DNA of 37,233 nt from Ruegeria sp. (GTDB lineage Bacteria; Pseudomonadota; Alphaproteobacteria; Rhodobacterales; Rhodobacteraceae). The notes under the pieces were generated by a model. The model worked only from the letters and a program-made list of their open reading frames with translations, was not told the DNA's origin and did no database searches. Positions within the stretch are counted from its first letter, which is position 1; each line of letters begins with the position of its first letter. The position numbers and the translations under genes were made by a program. This document shows, piece by piece, positions 31,875-37,233 of the stretch. The stretch covers positions 86,124-123,356 of the forward strand of contig NZ_JALCBM010000005.1 in the NCBI RefSeq assembly GCF_028066395.1. Reading direction: 5' to 3'.

Positions 31875-33104
31875 TCATTTCACCAAGGCAAGGGTCCGCG
31901 TCATTTCATTGGTCAGGATCATCAATGACTCGTCACAGCCAAAGCCCGGCTTTGACAGCATGAACGACGGATCGCAGGCCAGGCCGATTTGCGTGGTGAT
32001 CCGCGTGGACTGATCCGTTTCATTAGCAGACCCGCCAAGACAGGCACCCACGTCATTCTGGCGGGCATAGATCAGAGCCTCGATGGTGTTGTTGACGCCA
32101 CCCAGATCCGGAGTTTTGACCTGTACGAAATCGGCAGCCTTGGCCTTTGCAAAGGCCTTGATGTCGTCCAGCGTGTTGCACCATTCATCCGCTATCAACC
32201 GTACGCGCAGACCCTTGGCCCGGATGCGTTCGCTGAGCGCGCTGAACATTTCGATCTGTTCGGCCCGGTCACGCATCACCGCTGGCGATTCAATGTATAG
32301 ATCGTAAGGGGCGGCTGTCTGTTCCAATTCGGCAAAATAGTCGACCATCCGGTCCGGGTCATTGTCGAACAGCTCGGCCGCGCTGCCGTAGAGATCATAG
32401 TGAATCGCGGGCTTATAACCCTGTGCGCCGATCTCGTGGATACGGGCCACCAGCTTGCGGGTATATTCCTTAAGCTTTTCACCGCGCAGGCCCAGATCGC
32501 GCACGACCTGCGGAAAAGCCCCGTGTGGCAGAAGATCGGCCTTTTTGACAATCGCCTTGTCGATGGCCAGATGATCAAACGGTTCGCAATTCGCCAGGAT
32601 CGGGATCGGCTTGGCGACCAGCTTGGTATTGTATTCGGCGGCCACAACCTCAGCAATTGTGGTCCTGTTGGCCAGAGCGGTCGCGTGCAGGATCGCCTGT
32701 GTGATACCATAGCGCAACGCGGTGTGAACGCGGCGGCCGTCATGGGTCATCTTGTCGATTTCTTCAGCCAGCGGGCGGAACTTGTCCACGGCCTTGCCAA
32801 TAAGAACCTTGGGGAGCGTGTTTTCCAGAAATGGCATGTGCTCTTCGGGCTTGAACAGCGGATCACGCCCGGCCTGACCCGAGAAAATCACATCCATGCA
32901 ATCGCCAAACCCGACCGAGCCATCTTCGAGCGTCAGCATCACCGATATGCACCGTCCGGGTTGCACGATGGTTTCAAATCCCGGTGTGATCGGAGGATCG
33001 CTGTAAACCAGCCCGTTGGGCTGCGCGCCCTTTTTAATGCTGAGCAGATCTTCGTTGTAAAACCCTGCGCGGCCTTCGGCGAAAGTTACCTTGGTGATCT
33101 TCAT
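31875..33104 (-). CDS. mal: Methylaspartate ammonia-lyase (EC 4.3.1.2)
   Basis: A 409-residue enolase-superfamily enzyme that reversibly removes ammonia from L-threo-3-methylaspartate to give mesaconate. The key residues of characterised bacterial enzymes (His194, Lys331 and metal ligands Asp238, Glu273, Asp307 in Citrobacter) are matched here by His194 (LLPH), Lys330 (FVQVKTPDLGG), Asp237 (HYDLYG), Glu272 (YIESP) and Asp306 (LIADEW). Length and N-terminus (MKITKVTFAEGRAGFYNEDL) are full. It is the second gene of a leftward operon with an APC permease, 70 bp downstream of it across a strong hairpin. No glutamate mutase genes are visible, so the source of its substrate is open. Confidence 0.95.
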   Translation of the reverse strand: MKITKVTFAEGRAGFYNEDLLSIKKGAQPNGLVYSDPPITPGFETIVQPGRCISVMLTLEDGSVGFGDCMDVIFSGQAGRDPLFKPEEHMPFLENTLPKVLIGKAVDKFRPLAEEIDKMTHDGRRVHTALRYGITQAILHATALANRTTIAEVVAAEYNTKLVAKPIPILANCEPFDHLAIDKAIVKKADLLPHGAFPQVVRDLGLRGEKLKEYTRKLVARIHEIGAQGYKPAIHYDLYGSAAELFDNDPDRMVDYFAELEQTAAPYDLYIESPAVMRDRAEQIEMFSALSERIRAKGLRVRLIADEWCNTLDDIKAFAKAKAADFVQVKTPDLGGVNNTIEALIYARQNDVGACLGGSANETDQSTRITTQIGLACDPSFMLSKPGFGCDESLMILTNEMTRTLALVK

Positions 33105-33134
33105 TTCAAAATGCTCCGGGGTATCTGGACGAAA

Positions 33135-33159
33135 CAGGGGCCCGATCTTCGGGCCCCTG
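33135..33159 (-). terminator. Strong intercistronic hairpin between permease and lyase genes
   Basis: CAGGGGCCCGA (33135-33145) and TCGGGCCCCTG (33149-33159) pair perfectly over 11 bp with a three-base loop; on the minus-strand transcript TTTCG follows. It could attenuate or process the mRNA between the permease and the lyase, or end the permease transcript. Confidence 0.6.
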
Positions 33160-33174
33160 AAAGCGTGTTGGTGA

Positions 33175-34578
33175 TCAGACCTGATTGTTGCTGTCGCGCT
33201 CGATCAGATGGTCGATCGGCTCGGGCGTGAACAGACCCTTTTTCATCACCACTTTCACCCAATAGGCCGCAAACAGCGCACCGGCCAGCAAGACGCCCCC
33301 GGCGATGCTGAACACCTGTTTGGTCAGCTCTGGTGCGGGGGAGGCATTCCAGATCGCATAGGCCATCCCGATAATGCCCAGAATCTGCGGCAACGGATAC
33401 AGCGGTGTTTTGAACGGACGATCCCGGTCAGGATAGCGGCGGCGCAGAACGATCACGTCGATATGGACGATGATATAGGCCAGCAGCCAGGCAATCGCCG
33501 CACCAACCAGCAGCAGGATGATCGCATCCGCGTTGACGCCGTAGACAAAGATCGGACCACCGGTGACAACGGCCACAAAGACGATGGCAACCCAGGGCGT
33601 GTTGTATTTGGGGTGCAGCTTGCCAAAGGCGGAAAAGGTCTGTCCGTTTTTGGCCATCCCGAACAGCATACGCGGAACCGCGGCGAGCGATGTGTTCACG
33701 GTCGAACAGGTCGCGGTGAATGCCGCCAGTGTCAGGAACACCAGACCGGTTTCACCAAACACGGCGCCGACATATTCGTAATGCGGCAGTGCCGACCCGG
33801 CCAGCGTCTCTTGCGGGACGTAAAGCAGGGCTCCCAGGCAATAGACCACATACATCGCCAGAATGACGGTTGCGCCGATGATCATCGAACGCGGAATGTT
33901 ACGCTCGGGGTCTTTGGTTTCAGACACAAGCGGGCAGACGAATTCCAGCCCGACGAAACCCCAGATGGCCAGCGCCAGAAGGGCCAGAACATTGGAATCG
34001 GCAAAGACCACCTTCAGAACCAGCTGGCTTTCAGGCCGGGGCAGGGCAACGCCATAGATCGACGCCAGACCGATCAGTGAAATCGCGGCAATCATGATAA
34101 AGGACAGCGCCGATTGCATGGTGGCAAAGATGTCCACGCCGCGTATGTTCAGCAGCGTGAATATGGCCAGCAATCCGATGGCCAGAACCATGGGCGGCAA
34201 TTCGATGCCGATGACCTCTTTCAACATCAGCTCGATCAGTACGAGTTCCGCTGAAAGTGCGAACATCGCCACCACAAGATAGCCCGCAAACACCGCCACG
34301 ATGGCCGGAAAGTTGCCGATTGCGGCCTCGGTATAGGTACTCAGCGTACCGGGGCTTTTGAACAAAAGCGAAAGTTCGGCAAACGAGAACACATAAAAGA
34401 GGGCCAGCAGATAGGCCAGTCCCATGGTTGTGAAAAAGCCAAAGCCGCCGATACCGGCCCCTTGCAGCATAAGCACCATGACACCTTGCGACACCACAAG
34501 GCCCACGCCGACTGCGAGTAGCTGAGAAAATCCAAGCGTCCTTTTCAAGGTGCCTGTCTGTTGTACATCTGAGGTCAT
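33175..34578 (-). CDS. APC family amino acid permease
   Basis: A 467-residue inner-membrane transporter with about 12 hydrophobic segments. The N-terminal QLLAVGVGLVVSQGVMVLML and the later IWGFVGLEFVCPLVSETKDP (the conserved E-x-x-E/consensus loop region of APC transporters, followed by RNIPRSMIIGA) identify the amino acid-polyamine-organocation superfamily. The C-terminal tail is charged and cytoplasmic. It is the first gene of the leftward operon with methylaspartate ammonia-lyase, so 3-methylaspartate, glutamate or a related amino acid is a reasonable substrate (inference). Its promoter region at 34579-34740 contains palindromes and borders an IS fragment. Confidence 0.92.
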   Translation of the reverse strand: MTSDVQQTGTLKRTLGFSQLLAVGVGLVVSQGVMVLMLQGAGIGGFGFFTTMGLAYLLALFYVFSFAELSLLFKSPGTLSTYTEAAIGNFPAIVAVFAGYLVVAMFALSAELVLIELMLKEVIGIELPPMVLAIGLLAIFTLLNIRGVDIFATMQSALSFIMIAAISLIGLASIYGVALPRPESQLVLKVVFADSNVLALLALAIWGFVGLEFVCPLVSETKDPERNIPRSMIIGATVILAMYVVYCLGALLYVPQETLAGSALPHYEYVGAVFGETGLVFLTLAAFTATCSTVNTSLAAVPRMLFGMAKNGQTFSAFGKLHPKYNTPWVAIVFVAVVTGGPIFVYGVNADAIILLLVGAAIAWLLAYIIVHIDVIVLRRRYPDRDRPFKTPLYPLPQILGIIGMAYAIWNASPAPELTKQVFSIAGGVLLAGALFAAYWVKVVMKKGLFTPEPIDHLIERDSNNQV

Positions 34579-34710
34579 TCCCTGTTCCTTTGTTTGGCTT
34601 CAATCAGAGCGCCTGTCGCACATGGTGAAAACAAACCGTGCGAGTTCTGTTCGCTAGCTAATGATACCCCTCATTTTAGGGTGGTTTATTATATATTGCC
34701 CCCAATAAGG

Positions 34711-34734
34711 GGTATATACCTCCAAAGAGGTATA
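34711..34734. promoter_or_regulatory. Overlapping palindromes upstream of the APC permease
   Basis: GGTATATACC (34711-34720) is a perfect palindrome and overlaps a second dyad, TATACCTC (34715-34722) with GAGGTATA (34727-34734). Nearby is GCCCCCAATAAGGGG. The cluster lies 133-156 bp upstream of the permease start, directly beside the start of IS-derived sequence, so it is either an operator region or an element junction. Confidence 0.45.
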
Positions 34735-34740
34735 CGAGAC

Positions 34741-35199
34741 TTATCATTTTTCGGCGCCGAAGGTGGGCGCAAGTTCCGTATCGTGGCCGTGGTGGATGAT
34801 CACACGCGAAAGAACCTGGCGCTGGTCGCAGATACATCGCTATCGGGTCTCCGCGTCACGAGGGAGTTGAACCGACTGATGGCAGAGAAAGGCGTACCGA
34901 ACACCATCGTTTCAGACGGTGGCACCGAGTTCACCAGCGTGGCCATACTGCGCTGGGCGCAGGACAACATGATCGACTGGCACTACATCGTGCCTGGCAA
35001 ACCACAACAGAGCGCCTTCGTTGAAAGCTTTAACGGTAAGCTTCGAGACGAATGCTTGAACAAAACGCTCTTCGCCTCATTGGCAGAAGCCAGTTCAGCG
35101 CTGGAAGAATGGCAGGAGGACTACAACACCCAAAGATCACTCTCGGCACTCGGAGATGCGCTTAAGAACGCCGCAGGGATCATAGAGTGGAAGATATGA
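34741..35199 (+). mobile_element. 5'-truncated IS3-family transposase (OrfB, integrase core) remnant
   Basis: From about 34750 the frame reads GGRKFRIVAVVDDHTRKNLA, LVADTSLSGLRVTRELNRLM and continues as an IS3-family (IS407/IS511-like) rve domain. The second catalytic Asp is in VSDGGTEF and the Glu in FVESFNGKLRDECLN, exactly 35 residues apart. The first Asp motif (WxMDF) and OrfA are missing, and the C-terminus after DYNTQRSLSALG is aberrant (ALKNAAGIIEWKI). The upstream part of the open frame (34594-34740) is host DNA. The element is therefore a non-functional remnant, marking the start of an accessory region. Confidence 0.88.
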
Positions 35200-36157
35200 G
35201 GAGGCGTTGCGGTAGTTGGTGGTTGTCTGCTGCGAAGGAGCCAAGCACAATCAGCCACGAAACGTTGCGGTTACCGTCGCGGTCACTCTGCCGAAAGAAA
35301 CAAAAGCACCCTCGGGTGCCTTGTGTAAAATGCAGAGATATTCTGCCTTTCCGGAAAGGCTAACCCATTGTAGATATAGACAATTCTATTAGTTACTTTT
35401 GCTAACTTGCCTTCACCGCCAATATATATTGCCTTTGTGACCCAGCTCAGGATAACGATCCGCCATTCTTGACAAGCCAACTGCAATGCAGCCGTTCAAT
35501 TGTTGGGAACTATTTGGCTGACGCCCATAGAGACGAGGTTGCCATCGGGGTTTAAAACCCTGAGGCAGTCCAAAGGAGTTCGCGACTGACAGAAAGCATG
35601 GAACGGAACAATTACGCCCCCAGAATCTGACGGCCCATTCGGTCACCATAGACCTTGCCGGTAATGAAATTACGGCGCGTGCGTAACCCCAACAAGGCCA
35701 CGACCCGTGTGTCGATCAGTAGGCCGGATACATATGAGCGACTTCCGAGAACATGCGAAGAAATCATTTGCGAACAGCAGTCGGTACATACATATGGGCC
35801 GCTTTGGAGATTGGCGCGTTGGAATGCGTCCTCCCATCTTCTAGCGACGCTGGGGTCGGACGTGGAGTTTGCCATTCCAAGGTGGGCTTCTCGCAACTCC
35901 GCCATGAACGCTTTCTGAAGTTCTTATGCACCCTCCTCAAACTCTTGATTCCGGACTGCCAGCCTCTGCTCAACCGGCAGCTTGCAGATCTGAGAACGGT
36001 ATCCTATTCTGCAGATGCTCTTAGCAGGAGCATGGCACTCGCCGTTTCGAAGCTGCAGGCAGCACTGCTCATCAAAAACTCAACTTCTTCAATAGCTCAC
36101 TTTCCGGCTTGAGGGACGTCTGGCGAGTGGCGTTTTATCTCAGGCCCGGAGATAGCA
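35200..36157. other. About 1 kb without a convincing gene
   Basis: Several overlapping frames of 60-120 codons exist on both strands but none shows a domain, good ribosome site or consistent coding signal. The only clear structure is the leftward terminator at 35293-35320 and the palindrome GCCTTTCCGGAAAGGC at 35345-35360. The region is more AT-rich in parts (35370-35440) than the flanks. Confidence 0.45.
35293..35320 (-). terminator. Rho-independent terminator, leftward
   Basis: Read on the minus strand, GCACCCGAGGGTGC (rc of 35306-35319) is followed by TTTTGTTTCTTT, a classic stem plus T-rich tail. A 16-bp perfect palindrome, GCCTTTCCGGAAAGGC at 35345-35360, lies just upstream. No recognisable leftward protein gene ends here. 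Confidence 0.72.
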
Positions 36158-37186
36158 ATGTTGATCGAAGATATCCGACCCACCACCCTCACTGGGGTCA
36201 AACGGCTTGCAAAAGACCTGAAAAAGACCAAGGGCATCAAACATTCTGATGCGCTGGACATGGCTGCGCAATCTGCCAACTGCGAAAACTTTCACCACGC
36301 CCAAAAGATACTCCCGATGCGAGGCGCGAAGCACGACGCACCCTACGTGCTTCTGACGATCTACTGGAGCGACAAGGACCGCGGCCATCAATGTGGCCGA
36401 GAAACTCTGCGAATTGAACTCTCCAATCCCATCCTCGACCTCTGCGACAAAAGCGGCCTGAAATATGTCCGCGGCTTTGGAAACCTCAGAATGGTCGCCA
36501 GTGACCATTTTGTTTGTGACGAGATCGCTCCAAGCCAGGACTATGCAAGGGGTCGGCTTTGCACGGCAGAACGATCGCTGCGCTTCATGGAATACACGGG
36601 CCTTAGACCCTATCGAAACCGAAGCACGTACCCAAAAGTCTTGGACGAAGACAAACTGCCAAACACAGATCACGCAACATCTTGGGTCGACCATGAGCAC
36701 GGCCAGTTCATTCTAGTCGATGAACCCTATGGCAATGTGCCTGATACCCATGCACGTGCGGACTGGTCCGAACGTACCGGGTGGCGCATTGAGAAGAGCG
36801 CGTGGCCCGGCATGTATAGCCCATACAACTGTGACCTCTATGTCGGCGTCGATGGAAAATCCGGCTACGATTTCGATGCCTTGATGGCAAAGATCAACGC
36901 AATGCCTGCCCCTATCGTCAGCGAGTCCTGGACAGGGGACTCTGTGTCGTCGTGGGAGACCTTCTTGAGCCCGATAGCAAAGACGCGCCAGGATGAGCGC
37001 CGCGCAAGATGCAAAGGCATGATCTATCCTTCGGCCAGCAAAAACACCGTGCCGTACACCTACAATCCGGGCTGCCGTGACCGCCGTCCAGTCGGCGAGC
37101 TTGGCATCGAGGGCCATATGGAAGCAGGACGGATCATAAAGACCGCCATGCGGTCGCGCCATTCGCGCGACGCTGTGTACACCTGA
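36158..37186 (+). CDS. DUF5623-type protein of unknown function
   Basis: A 342-residue soluble protein with no signal or membrane segment. The N-terminal 55 residues (MLIEDIRPTTLTGVKRLAKD, then KGIKHSDALDMAAQSANCEN) resemble the helical N-terminal segment seen in DUF5623 proteins and in some proteins encoded on plasmids and genomic islands. The remainder is rich in Trp, Tyr, Asp and His, contains several Cys, and ends in a basic tail. The ATG at 36158 follows CCGGAGATAGC. It sits alone downstream of an IS remnant in accessory DNA. Function unknown; the family name is from memory of the N-terminal pattern. Confidence 0.75.
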   Translation: MLIEDIRPTTLTGVKRLAKDLKKTKGIKHSDALDMAAQSANCENFHHAQKILPMRGAKHDAPYVLLTIYWSDKDRGHQCGRETLRIELSNPILDLCDKSGLKYVRGFGNLRMVASDHFVCDEIAPSQDYARGRLCTAERSLRFMEYTGLRPYRNRSTYPKVLDEDKLPNTDHATSWVDHEHGQFILVDEPYGNVPDTHARADWSERTGWRIEKSAWPGMYSPYNCDLYVGVDGKSGYDFDALMAKINAMPAPIVSESWTGDSVSSWETFLSPIAKTRQDERRARCKGMIYPSASKNTVPYTYNPGCRDRRPVGELGIEGHMEAGRIIKTAMRSRHSRDAVYT

Positions 37187-37233
37187 TCAGCCCCACTTGA
37201 GTGGTCCAATTTGATTGTTAGTGTATGACCGGC

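Noticed and set aside
35413..36112. Overlapping frames of 70-120 codons on both strands as candidate genes
   Set aside because: No domains, no good ribosome sites and mutually overlapping; not supportable as genes from sequence alone.

Overview
The window looks like chromosomal DNA of an alphaproteobacterium of the Rhodobacteraceae/Roseobacter type. The evidence is the moderately high GC, the many solute-binding-protein transporters (CUT1 ABC, CUT2 ABC, TRAP), a perfect Irr-box-like palindrome next to dps, and the flavour of the proteins (DUF1289, DUF4856, DctPQM). This placement is inference from gene content; no rRNA or marker gene is present. I saw no tRNA, rRNA or CRISPR array.

Region A (1-14952) is a catabolic island. 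A leftward operon encodes a metal-dependent amidohydrolase, aldehyde dehydrogenase, RidA-like protein, fumarylacetoacetate-hydrolase (FAH) family enzyme and GMC oxidoreductase (cut by the window edge). It is divergent from a rightward set: CUT1 ABC importer (binding protein, two permeases, ATPase), TetR regulator, D-threonine-aldolase/D-serine-dehydratase-like PLP enzyme, then a TRAP transporter in the order Q-M-P. Three copies of the 14-bp palindrome ACTGACTAGTCAGT (one with a single mismatch) lie in front of the divergent pair, dctQ and dctP. They tie the island into one probable TetR regulon. I do not recognise a described pathway with this gene set; the substrate is unknown.

Region B (15376-22799) is a NarL-type two-component system with a soluble GAF histidine kinase, divergent from a CUT2 sugar ABC importer (binding protein, fused ATPase, two permeases) that ends in an SMP-30/gluconolactonase. 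Two identical 14-bp inverted repeats exactly 21 bp apart lie in the divergent promoter. Region C (23048-27084) is a leftward GntR-SDR-FAH operon divergent from a UxaA-family dehydratase, with a palindrome inside the shared promoter. B and C together supply uptake, lactonase, dehydratase, 2-keto-3-deoxy-acid dehydrogenase and diketo-acid hydrolase. That is nearly a complete non-phosphorylative L-fucose/L-rhamnose-type route to pyruvate plus lactate (or glycolate); only the first sugar dehydrogenase is missing.

Region D (27536-31460) holds a small unknown protein, dps with an Irr-box-like site, a DUF1289 protein, a membrane fatty-acid-hydroxylase family protein and a DUF4856 exported protein. 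Region E (31564-34578) has an ABC ATPase remnant, then an APC-family permease and methylaspartate ammonia-lyase in one leftward operon. Region F (34579-37233) is accessory DNA: a 5'-truncated IS3-type transposase, about 1 kb with no convincing gene but a clear leftward terminator, and a DUF5623-type protein.
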